A DNA stretch of 64,000 bases from Cadophora sp. MPI-SDFR-AT-0126. Its lineage: Eukaryota > Ascomycota > Leotiomycetes > Helotiales > Ploettnerulaceae. The notes beneath the pieces are model-generated. The model ran no database searches, had not been told where the DNA came from, and was given only the letters and a program-made list of their open reading frames with translations. Position 1 is the first letter of the stretch. The number at the start of each line of letters is the position of its first letter. Shown here in pieces: positions 25,038-35,727 of this stretch. Location: assembly GCA_020747065.1 (NCBI GenBank), contig JAGMVK010000007.1, positions 2,480,001 through 2,544,000 on the forward strand, written 5' to 3'. A program made the translations under genes and the position numbers.

Positions 25038-25706
25038 TTTATCTGATATAAGCTGCATTTGGTCGCTTTTGGTGTTTGGAGCGAGGCATAGCACGGCGTT
25101 CAGGACAATTTGAGGAATATAGTAGGATACCAGGACAAATTACATACTTGGGGCTACAAATGTCAAATCACTGTATCGAAATATAGTGCATTCAATCTTC
25201 CAATTCGTGGCTGCTAATGATATGTGTTATTATGTTGTCCTTTCCCCAGGACTATCATCGCCAAGCGTTTCTTTGAAGTGTGAGTCTTGCCAACGTCCTT
25301 GCTTTGTGCTGATAATACTACTTACTGCTAATTACGAACCGCGTTGGTCGATTCATGTTCTGTTTTAAATCATTTTGAATTGCTTTTTGGTTGCATGATT
25401 TTTCTATGTGCCTTCTTGGCAATGTGGGCTATCAAACAAAGAATTTGATGCTCACCATAGTTTATTGAGCATCGAAATTGGTGAATCTGCCCGACTTTCT
25501 ACGCAGCCAGACCGTTACGAAGTTGCTCGAGTGAATCTCATATCAAAAGCTTCGGGCAGGAACTCTCGTCTACCACTTCTCCACTACAAATACCACCTGT
25601 CCTCTCCTCTCAACTCGAACCCTTCCTCTCTCTCTCAACGAACAACAACAGACAAATACTCTCCATTCTCCCCATCCTCCACGTACAATCCTCTAACGTC
25701 TCCAAA
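25038..25706 (+). promoter_or_regulatory. Promoter/leader region of the secreted Cys-rich gene
   Basis: The last 130 bases (25575-25706) are almost pure C, T and A with many CTC/CAC runs. This is the typical pyrimidine-rich leader of a strongly expressed fungal gene ahead of the ATG at 25707. No clear TATA box. No gene seen in the rest. Confidence 0.4.
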
Positions 25707-26542
25707 ATGAAGCTCCTCACATCAATTTACCAAGCCGCCCTGCTCGCAGCCGCCGGTCTTGTCCTCCTCATCAGCATCGTCTCCGCAACACCAATGGAGA
25801 GCCTCGATAGAGATGGAGTTCACCTCATCCAACAAGCCAGCATCCCAGAAGGCTACACGGAGTCCGAACTCCATATGACCGGCACCTTCGCCGACGCTAT
25901 TGCCATCAACCACACTGGTACAATTGAGCAAATCTTTGCCAAGCTCGCCGTTGAGCATCCCAATGTCAATTTTACCGAGCTCGCTCTTGCTACGCCCAAT
26001 GTGAAGACTATTGAGAAGGTGAGATACTTACTTTCCATCTCTTACTAACATGCATCGTTATGTGTCGACCACTTTACTAAGGCGATGCTAATTGAATACC
26101 AGAGAACCAAATCCGACTTGAACTGCATTCCCGTCTCAGGCCAAAACTGGTATCCCGCCAAGGACTGGGCAATCATCAACGGCATCGACTATCTCCAAAA
26201 GGTCAACGCTCTGTGCTGGGTTGGTGCCCACAAGTGTTCGCGTGTCAGCTGCTCGTACAATTCTGGCATTCATCTTTGCAACAACGTAAGAAGCCATCAC
26301 TCCCTCCCCAGTTCCTCCCCTTCAATCTGGTTCTTGAAAGTTTCGGATTGCTGATTGTTGGATTCGGTACATAACAGAATGGCTATGAGAGAGGTTTCTC
26401 CTGCACCTGGATTGCCTCGTTCGCTGAGGATATCCGCGAGAACTGCAGATATCGCCCTGACCCACATGGCATTGACTTGGTTGGTGGACAGGCTTGGGAT
26501 ACGGAGAATTATAACGTTTGTGTTTATCAGGAGAAGTGTTAA
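25707..26542 (+). CDS. Small secreted cysteine-rich protein
   Basis: Exons are 25707-26018, 26103-26285 and 26378-26542, giving 219 residues. Residues 1-27 form a clear signal peptide (MKLLTSIYQAALLAAAGLVLL, cleavage probably after SATPM or nearby). The mature protein has no membrane span. The second half holds nine Cys spaced as single residues or pairs (DLNCIP, ALCWVG, HKCSRVSCSYN, HLCNN, FSCTW, NCRYR, NVCVY and the terminal KC), which suggests four disulphides. Trp/Tyr-rich motifs (QNWYPAKDWAIINGI) look like a conserved fungal secreted family. Orphan effector-like or cell-wall roles are plausible but unproven. The leader has the pyrimidine richness seen in highly expressed secreted genes. 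I did not recognise a named family. Confidence 0.88.
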
Positions 26543-27134
26543 GACAGTTATGGCTGTACGCAGGCCTTTCTTTCTGATCTGCTTTGAGCATTTGAGACGT
26601 GGCGTTCGTGGAGACGAAATTTGCAATGGCTGAGATTGCATAAGTCTGCAGATGATATAAATCCGATCGATGGTTTTCTCGATACCCTGGACTCTCATTA
26701 GACTCTTATCTCTGTGACGTCTCTTTGTTAATGTGCTTTCTTTCTTTTTCTCGCTTGCACGTCTCTTCCTCATCTCATGTTATTTTGTTGACGATCGCCA
26801 ACGCCTTAGCGACTCATCAAAGCTTTTCAGACTTTCCAACCGCTGAAGACCCACGTGGGATGCCAAAATGCGCCAAGCTGGCAGGCTTCACAAGCCCCTT
26901 GGCAGCCTACAAGAACAGAAGGTCCTCCACCAACCTTTAAACTTTCCTCCAATGATGTTACCGATCTCTCGCACGACTTTATTAAGATCCTGGTGTTGAT
27001 CGCTGTAGCTTGACATTTGGGAAACACTCGAAGATGGGAATCTTCGGAGGCAACTACGGGTATATGAATATGGCTGATACCTCCAAAATCCGGGGTATCT
27101 GCCCAGTTGCTGCGTGCAATTGTCAATTCTCAAG
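26543..27134. other. Intergenic region
   Basis: Between two plus-strand secreted-protein genes. Minus-strand frames of 99-127 codons cross into the phytase gene and are shadows. No repeat or RNA recognised. Confidence 0.5.
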
Positions 27135-29546
27135 ATGAGGTATTCGTCAGTCCTTCGAGATCTCGTTCTGGTCTGCGGAGTCTTACAAACTTTCATACCT
27201 TCTTCATCAGCAACAGACAAATTGATTGACCTCCCTATCTCAGCCAAAACAACCACCACCGAGTCCGACAACTCGGCTGTCTACTCCTCATCCTCAAACC
27301 CCCTCCTCCTTGGAAACGACGGCTCAGCCGCCACAGGTGGCTTCCATATCTGGTCCCTCGATAATTCATCTCCCCTGAAAGAAATTGCATCAAAGACAAC
27401 CGGTCGCTCCAAACTCGTGACCACTGTTTACAACATTGGTAGCGGTAAAAAGGATTTAATCATCACGATCTCACAGCCGAACAATGCACTGCAGGTCTTT
27501 TATATTGACGACGGTGGAGAGGTCGAGGAGATTGAAGAAGCGAGGAAAAGAGCGATTGGGGATTGGTCGGCTTTGTGTGCGTGGAAGAGTAGCAAGGGTG
27601 GGGAGCAGTATTTCTATCTTTTTGGGAAGAAGCAAGTTGTACAGTACTTGATTAGGCAGAATGAGAGGATTGAGATTGTTGAGGTGAGTTTTCAGGAACT
27701 CTATTAGCCTAAGGACTTTGGGCTAACTTAAGTCTGCAGATCCAAACTTTTAACCTTCCCGTTGAAGCATCCTCTTGTGCTGTTTCTACCTACAACGGTC
27801 GGGTCTACTTCAGCGGCGATGACAGCAAGACTGTCTACGGATTCAAAACCGAGGAATCGACTTCCGCTCCAGTAATAGAGACGTTTTTCGAAGCAGCTGA
27901 CGACGTAACTGGACTGGCCGTGTATGCTGGAAAGTCATCTGACTACCTGTTCGTTGCGCAAAATGACCTCATCGCTGTCTACACGGGACGATTCCGCCTC
28001 GTCGGCACCATAAAGTTGTCAGGAGCTGAAGATATTGAAATCCAAGGCCTAGCAGTCTTGCAAGCGTCGACTGCAGATTATCCTGCTGGTGCTCTGACCT
28101 ATGCTATTGAGGATGAAAATGGAAAGGCATTTGGCGTCAGCTCACTCGAATCAGCCTTGAAGTCTCTGAAAATAGAATCAAGTACAGCTTACGATCTGAG
28201 AGCCACGTGCAAGGACTGTGTGGACATAATCTGCGATGAGTGTCATTCAAGTGGATTCTGCTCAAAGAAGAGGTCCGGAACGACCTGTTCTTGCTTTGCC
28301 GGATTCACAGGTTTGTCCTGCAACACCTTCATATGTATCGACAATTGTTCAGGGCACGGAAGGTGTGTCGGAGCAAACGAATGCAAATGCGAACCCGGAT
28401 GGGGTGGCTTACACTGTTCATTTCTCCTCGTCGAGCCGAAGCTGGAGACTGATGCTAACGGAGGCGATGGAGACGATCCCGCAATCTGGATCTCTCCCAT
28501 CTCATCTGACCAATCTCGCATTGTCACAACGACGAAGTCGGAACAAGGTGCTGGATTAGGAGTCTTTGATCTGAGTGGAAAGTTACTCCAGACACTTCCA
28601 GCTGGTGAGCCGAACAATGTTGATTTGGTTTACAACTTCACACTTGCTAGTGGGAAGACTGTCGATCTTGCATTCGCGGCTTGTAGAGAGGATAATACAC
28701 TGTGTTTGTTTGAGATGAGCGAGAATGGGACATTGTCGAATATTGATGGTGGTGTTCAGCCTGTTGTAAGTGTATCCACTCGGCCGCGTCCACTCTTTCA
28801 CACAATGATCACCCCACTGATATATCGTATAGATTCCCGACTACGAAGTGTATGGGTCGTGCTCCTACCGCTCGCCTCTCACCGGCACCCAATACCTCTT
28901 CGTCAACAGCAAAACCTCCCTCTACCTTCAATACGCCCTCACTTCCCTCTCAAATGGCACTTTAGCCACCACTTTGATCCGACAGTTTCCCGCTGGATCC
29001 GGTGGCCAAGTTGAAGGCTGCGTAGTAGACGAAGCTAACAGCTACATCTTCATCGGCGAAGAACCGTCTGGTCTCTGGCGCTACGATGCTGAACCCACGA
29101 CTACTGAGCCTGTGGGGTACAAAGTCGCTTCCGTGGCGACATATCCCGATCATCAACCTGGAGATCTGTACGCAGACGTCGAGGGCGTGACGCTCATCCC
29201 CGGCCCAACACCATCCGAGGGCTTCATCATAGTGAGCTGTCAGGGCGTCTCAGGCTACAACGTCTATGAACGCGCACCGCCGCACAAGTTTGTTGAGACT
29301 TTTAGCATTACGACGTCGAAGGATGGAGGTGTTGACAAGGTTACTAATACGGATGGGATTGCGGCTGTGGGGAATAACTTGAATAGCATGTTTCCAAAAG
29401 GCCTGATTGCGGTGCATGATGATGCGAATGAGTTGGCGGGTGGAGGGACGGCGGAGGAGGCGAGCTTTAAGTTCGTGGGTTTGGAGGATGTGCTGAGTAG
29501 GGAATTGTTGGAGGCTGTTGATGCGGAGTGGGATCCGAGAGGGTGA
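27135..29546 (+). CDS. Secreted beta-propeller phytase-like protein with EGF-like insert
   Basis: Exons are 27135-27683, 27740-28765 and 28833-29546, giving 762 residues. Residues 1-26 are a signal peptide. Residues about 40-335 are a first propeller-like half (NPLLLGNDGSAATGGFHIW, then LVTTVYNIGSGKKDLIITIS) resembling a degenerate duplicate. About 339-409 is a Cys-rich linker ending in an EGF-like module (CSGHGRCVGANECKCEPGW). From about 428 comes the beta-propeller phytase domain: DDPAIWISP, then TTKSEQGAGLGVFDLSGK and PNNVDLVYNF; it continues to IAAVGNNLNSMFPKGLIAVHDD. This family (3-phytase, myo-inositol hexakisphosphate 3-phosphohydrolase) releases phosphate from phytate using Ca2+ bound by acidic residues. 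The start is the ATG at 27135. Activity of the first half is doubtful. It probably works in phosphate scavenging outside the cell. Confidence 0.93.
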
Positions 29547-29771
29547 GGCGGTTTCTGAGTTCGGAAGGGAAGATGTCTTCGAGTAGGTGATTTACTCTGA
29601 AAATCGCTATGTAAAATGCGCATTGCGTCACATGTCTGTGATTATTTCCAATCTTCTTCTTCTCATTTTAAACGGAGTATATGACGCGGAGAAACCTTTA
29701 TCTTCAGAACCAAACCAAACACTGCTTTGATACGACATAGAGCTTTGATGTTTCGTCCAGCTTTCTAACAT

Positions 29772-31250
29772 TTAAATATCCAGCGCAATCTCTTTTCCTT
29801 CCCCAACACATTTCAGAAAATACTCAAGATCCTTCATGACATCTCCAACCAGGGCATTATCGACCACACCCTCTAGCCAGGTCGCAGCAATAGTCAAAGG
29901 TCCTCCCGCAACACTGGCAACATTGAAATAAATCGCAGCTCCTGTCACACTACCCGATTGAGAGAAAACATCCCTTTCGATCCGCCACTTCCCGGGCTCC
30001 CCATCAATACGCAAGCTCCCAACATTAGAAATCTCATATGTATTAGATCGCGGTCTACCGACCATCGAGATCAACATCTTGTGCAAATCCGAAATATACG
30101 GTATCATGCCGATGAGATTATCATTTGGTAGTCCAGCAAGTTCAGTAGCCATGGAGGCACGGAAATCCCTCGCTATATCCCAGATTTGCTTCATGGTTTC
30201 GGCGGGATTCTTTGCCGATCGTAAATCCGAGATGACTTTCGTGGGTTGTTGAAGCTTGAGTGACCCGACGTGATTGCCCATTCCTGAAGTGGCTGACATT
30301 CCGGTCAAATAACGAAGAGAGTATGGTGTCGCCGTTGTGAAAGTGGATGCAGATGGGATCCTCTTGGCAAGGGACATCAGAATCAAACCATGGAGAAGGC
30401 CTGTCAAAGTAGCTTTCTGTGATTTGCAAGCTGACAGGACTTTCGAGACTTGTTCCGAACTTATTTGGATGAGGCTGACATTAGTCTTGTAGTTTGTGAG
30501 ATGGTCTAGTGAAGGTACAGCTCCAGTCCACGATTGAGGAGATGCTGGGTAGAGCCATTTCGGTAACAAAGTGCTCAGCATCGTCTTGAAGAAAAAGATC
30601 CAACCAATTTGAAAGTTAACAGCCTTTTCGATTGGAAATTCTAAGGTGATCGAGGCAGGTACCTTCAGGACGTGGTTTATCAGCGAGCTTGGGGGTAATG
30701 GGTTGTTTAGTGCGTCCAAAAACGAACGATGGAATACAACACCACTCAATCCGTCACCAAGCGCATGGTGGTATGCAAATATAATGTCAAACCCTGTCCC
30801 TTTGGTATCAGACCACTTTCGAGTGGGCACAACAATGATTTTCCAGGGCGGTTGAGAATCAATATTTGGCCAAGTCTGTCCATGTTGAACGCTCAACGCC
30901 TCGACAATAGCATCATCTTCCGCTTGCGATAGCTTTGGGAGTTGATATTGGATACACTCAGACAGATCGATCGATTCGAGCCGAATGAATTCGGGATCCT
31001 TTTCGTCCTCATTGATAATCCCACAACATAATGCTGGGTGCTTCAAAACCACTTGAGCGACTGCTGCTTCGATGACAGAGTCGAGGAGCTGTGGCTCGGA
31101 ATCGGTTCTATATCGAGCTGTATTCGCGACGCCTCTGTAGAATCCAAGGCTATGTGAGGCTGTTGAGAACTTTTCGCTGTGCGCTTACGTTAGAATTAGA
31201 TCTTCCCAGATATTGCTCGAGACTTACATGTTCCCCACAGGCCTCAACAT
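29772..31250 (-). CDS. Alcohol O-acetyltransferase-like enzyme (AATase family)
   Basis: Exons on the minus strand are 31250-31228 (23 nt) and 31176-29772, giving 475 residues. The spliced N-terminus MLRPVGNIEKFSTASHSLGF matches the AATase family pattern LRPxGxxExFSTxRHxLGFY; without the micro-exon the protein has no start. The CoA-acyltransferase motif HHALGDGLSG (His144, His145, Asp149, Gly150) is intact, as is a C-terminal sheet with SNVGSLRIDGEPG. These enzymes move acetyl or acyl groups from CoA to alcohols (yeast Atf1/2) or to other hydroxylated substrates, including sesquiterpenols and polyketide tails. The gene ends 225 bases from the phytase gene (convergent) and starts 1.3 kb from the divergent DHA2 transporter, so shared regulation of a hydroxylated product and its export is possible. 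Confidence 0.92.
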
Positions 31251-32560
31251 TCTTTACTTCTGCTAGAAGACAGGCAGACACTAGCGTTTTGTAATATAGT
31301 AATTCTTGCTTCTTCACAAGTGTAAGTGATGGAAAATAGCTGCAAAAAAAAGAATACATCTGATTAGACCAAGTCAAGAGCTTCGTTGAGAGTAAGCGAG
31401 GTCGAAGTCAAGAAGGAGCACCAGAAGTGGAGCGGTGCTGACTCGCCAAGTTACTAGCGTACTATTAAAGTCCGTCTGATATTACTCCGTCTCCGGTCAT
31501 CAGCTCGAGCAAATACATGCCATATTTTATCACAAGTTCTCGAAAATTGTAGCCTGATAGCAGAGCTTCGCGGATACGTCAATCAAACAGGCCTTGCAGG
31601 CTTCAGCCACGGCGTTGTCACCCCGCATTGGCGCCGTACCTTTCTCCTCCATCAACTTATTTCAAACAACTATAAACGCACTTCTGACTCCCCACATGAT
31701 TCCCGCTGCATTGATCTTATGGTTTCACATGATTCGCTGTTTTCATTGTTTTTGATTTCGCACGAATTTGGCTGCTTTGAAGTCTGCTGTTATTGCCAAT
31801 GTCCACTTTCCTTGTGAGCTTTACTACCCATGCTCGAATTCCTTTCACTTATATGCTCTGTAATCCATCTGCAACCAAGTAGAAAGCCAGGCGCTATACT
31901 TCGTAGAGAGGATCAAGTGATCAGTCAGCACTACACTCCTCAAACTACAAATCAGCGAAATGATTTTAGGCTGCAACGTTGGAGACTGGTGACTTTCTCT
32001 CCCCAAGACAAGCATATCCCGAATCGCAAGCATGAAAAACAGTCAAACACCAAAAAATAAACTTGCTTGAGCCTTGAAGACGGTTGAAAAAATCAAAAAA
32101 CAGCCAGAAGTTTTCAAACTTGTCTTATTGAAGCCATACGAAATGCCAAACTCATCGTCTGGACGGGCCGAGTTCCAGCGATCTCACAACGAGATATCTT
32201 AAGATGGTCTGGTGCTTACATACCCCGCCATGCACCCAGAGAGATTCAAGCTCATTGACAGGTCCGAATAAGACAAGAAATATTACGATATCACCAACCA
32301 GAAGCTATCTCGGAGACAGGGTCCACTTTATAATTCCCAAGGGACTTTCGATGCCCCTCGAGCTTCGATCTTGGACTCTTTTGCAGCCTTCAATCACATG
32401 ACTGGCTTCATTGGCTCATTTATAAGCAGTGGTTGCTGTCTTGACCTCGTATCTTACCTTCGTGTCTGCAGATTTTGAAACTACGTTCTTTCAGAGGTTT
32501 GTTAAAAGAAAGTCTTTGTTTTTTCAATTTCGCCCATTAAATTTGTATGTCTGCCTCAAG
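31251..32560. other. Divergent promoter region between acetyltransferase and efflux pump
   Basis: 1.3 kb without a gene. It holds the promoters of both neighbours; the leader of the transporter is T-rich. Frames here are at most 76 codons and unconvincing. Confidence 0.5.
32419..32426 (+). promoter_or_regulatory. Putative TATA box of the DHA2 transporter gene
   Basis: TTTATAAG lies 135-142 bases upstream of the ATG at 32561, a normal distance for a fungal TATA-dependent promoter. Confidence 0.45.
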
Positions 32561-34513
32561 ATGGCAGACGAGATCAAGCTCTCCGATCTTCAGCCACAAC
32601 CCCAGACTCCAGAAGCCAAAAAAGTGGACTCAATCACTCAGATACTTATGCAGCCTTCCCCAGAAGTCCCACAAGATCTTAAAACCACTCCAAATGTCGA
32701 TGAAGAAGTCATAGCCACTGTACCGAGTGAGGTCGAATATCCGACTGGCATACGCTTCGCTATACTCACGGTCTCTCTCCTGCTCATGGTGTTTATGGTC
32801 GCTCTTGACACAACCATTATGTGTACGTTATTTACCCCCAACCATTCTTTCTCATCCACTCCGTCCTCTAGTTCACATTTAAACCTTATAACTATAACTA
32901 ATTCTCACTTCCACAAATAGCAACCGCCATACCAGCAATAACAACCCAATTCCACTCCATTCCCGACATAGGATGGTATACCGGCGCCTACCTCTTGCCC
33001 ATCATGGCTCTGCAACCATCATTCGGCAAAATCTACACATTCTTCTCCATCAAATACGTCTTGCTCTGTGCTCTACTACTTTTCGAAACCGGGTCTCTAA
33101 TCTCTGCTCTCTCGCCTAATTCTCCCGTCTTCATTCTCGGACGAGTGGTGAGCGGTATTGGTGCTGCGGCAATCTTTGGAGGGGGGAGTACGTCAATCTT
33201 TTTTTTTCTCCTGCTGCTTTCCTATGGCCAGGTCACATTGTTCTAACGCATTGCAGTGATCTTGATCCAGCTCGCCGTTCCACTGCACCGCGTGGCGCTC
33301 TACATGAGCATCATGTCAAGCATGTACGGCGCCGCCGGTCTCACCGGACCTCCGGTTGGAGGAGTATTCACCAGCAGTGCACGACTAACCTGGCGTTTCT
33401 GTTTCTACATAAATCTGCGTATGTCCTCCCCATATTCTCAGCAAAGTGACCCCGCTCTAACGCTCGAAGCTTTCGGCGGGATTTCTGTTCTCCTAATGCT
33501 CTTCGCTTTCCGAGAGCCAAAGAGGGAGAAAATGAAGCTCACGCTCAAGGAAAAGTTCAAGAAGATGGATATAGCAGGGACTGCACTGTTCATCTCCAGT
33601 ATGGTGTGTCTCTTCCTTGCTCTACAATGGGGCGGAAACAGCATCCCCTGGTCAGATTCGAAAGCTTGGGGGTTGATGCTTGGTTTCGGACTTCTCCTCA
33701 TCGCCTTTATCGTCCTACAATTCCATCTCAGAGAAAAGTCAGTATATCCAGTCCAATTCCACGCACTTAGCTGATGACATTAGCGCAACCATCCCACCCC
33801 GCGTCTTTTCCGTCCGCAGCGTCGTTCTCGCCCAACTGATCTCCATCCTGCTTGCCATCGGCACCAACACCCACACCTTCTACCTCGCCTTCTACTTCCA
33901 ATCCGCAAAAGGGCTCTCCGCATCCGCATCTGGCATCCGTTCCCTCCCCTATCTCCTCTCCGTCACGTTCACCGAGCTCTTCGTCGGCGCAGGCGTGAGC
34001 TGGACTGGCTGGTACAATCCTTTCATGATTGTCGGCACGGCTATATACGTGGTAGGCTGCGCTTTGCTGTGTACACTTCAAGTCGACACTAGCGAAGGCC
34101 ATATCATTGGATACCAGATCCTAGCTGGCATTGGTTTTGGTAGTGCGTTGGCGCTGTGTGCGACTGTGTTGAGAGTCAATGTTAGGGACGAACATATTCC
34201 TGTTGCGGGCGCGCTGGCGTCTTTCGCGCCCTCTTTTGGGGGTACGTTAGCTGCTAGTATAGGCCAGAATGTCTTTCGGAGATCTTTGGTGGATAAGCTG
34301 CTGCAGTCAGTGTCTCCCGAGTTGACGGCGCAGATTGTCGATGCGGGCGCGAGAGGTGGTGTTGGCGTTGTGGCTGATGATCAGAAGAGGTTGGTACTGG
34401 AAGCATATAATCATGCTGTGAAGAAGACTTTTGTGGTGAGTGCTATTGTTTCCGGGATAGCATTTGTATGTACGCTTGGGCTGAGGTGGAAGAAGATTGA
34501 GAAGAAGTCCTAA
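32561..34513 (+). CDS. DHA2-family MFS multidrug/toxin efflux transporter (14 TM)
   Basis: Exons are 32561-32822, 32921-33187, 33257-33418, 33470-33737 and 33784-34513; phases agree and give 562 residues. The cytosolic N-terminus (about 65 residues, acidic/Pro/Gln) precedes FAILTVSLLLMVFMVALDTTI, the conserved TM1. LGRVVSGIGAAAIFGGG and the antiporter motif C (GAAGLTGPPVGGVFTS) identify an H+-coupled drug exporter of the DHA2 type (fungal TOXA/aflT relatives). Further helices follow to KTFVVSAIVSGIAFVCTLGL, then a short basic tail. The start is the ATG at 32561; an in-frame upstream reading to 32429 has no ATG. It is divergent from the acetyltransferase gene. It probably exports small hydrophobic compounds; the substrate is unknown. 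Confidence 0.94.
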
Positions 34514-35727
34514 GAGGCGGAGGATACTGATGGGGCAGAAATTAGAGCGGAGTGGGTATTTGGCTCTAGCCATGCTCCTACGCCGCAGACCTAAGTTACC
34601 TTTCAAGTAAGTGTACGAAAAGATCTAACACATTGGAAAAATAAATTAGACTATGCTCCTTCTCACCCATCATCTCCTAACCATACTTTCAAAAAAACAA
34701 AACATAAAAACAGAACCCCCACGCATTCAACCCTCAGAAAAGCTAACAGCACATGGTGCAACCCCTCCCCCCCCCCAAATAGGTCCAGAATATATAAACC
34801 TAGCGAATCCAGTGGAGTTTATTGGGACTTCACAAATAGATATGGATACAGATACAGGCAAAAAGAAAAACCGTCATCTAAATCCAACCAACGAGAGAAA
34901 AGCAGAATTTCATCTAGTCTGGCCATAGTCGAGTAGATGCGAACTTATTCAAGAATTCTCATAGGCAGCCATTCTCTTCCGTCATTTTCACAATCCCACC
35001 ATCACATTTTCACAACTACCATTAAAGAAGGGCGCATGAGTCTGAAGTTTGAAGTATACATCTCATTGCATTCATTCATCGAAGTACGCATGCACTCCTA
35101 GGTATATCAAGTAGCTAATCAGGGCGCGAGCCCCACTTCCCCATTTTCTCTTCTCTTCTCTTCTGGCTTTTATTTCCTCTCCCTCTCCACTACAGCCAAG
35201 AACATACAGTAACATGCATGACATGAATGATACACAGTATTCTGTACAATAACAAGAATTACCTCCTCTCTTTCTCCTACTCTCTTTTCCCCATCAGAGC
35301 AAAAACAGGCGAGTGTAATCCCAAAGCCAAGTCCCAAACCCAAACCAATCCCAAACCCAAGGTATCATCATGTCTCCAAACAATGTCGTTCGAATCCGTT
35401 CTCTCGACTTTTCTTCTCCATTCATCCCTCCCCTCTCCATCACAACAAAAAAGAAAATATAGTAGTAGCCTCAGTTTTGACCAGACCGGATGTTGCCCAG
35501 CCTAGTCAAATCCCATCGTAAAGTTGTAAACGCCATTTTTCGCCAGCCAACCAATCATATGTATTCATTCGCTAAAACGCTATTCAAAGAGGTATTGTAT
35601 TGTGTCTCAGGGGTATCGAGTATCAAATCAAAAAGTAGGAATTGTATCGATCGATCTTAGAAAGTGCGGAATTCGGTTGTGTGGTTATGTAAGTTTATAG
35701 AAGTCATCGCCCGTTGCGAGAAGTGTT
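34514..35727. other. Convergent 3' region with simple sequence
   Basis: Between the transporter (plus) and the RasGEF gene (minus). It contains a C8-plus tract near 34770, a CTTCT-type run at 35144-35164 and A-rich patches. Probably 3' untranslated DNA of both genes. No gene seen. Confidence 0.5.
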
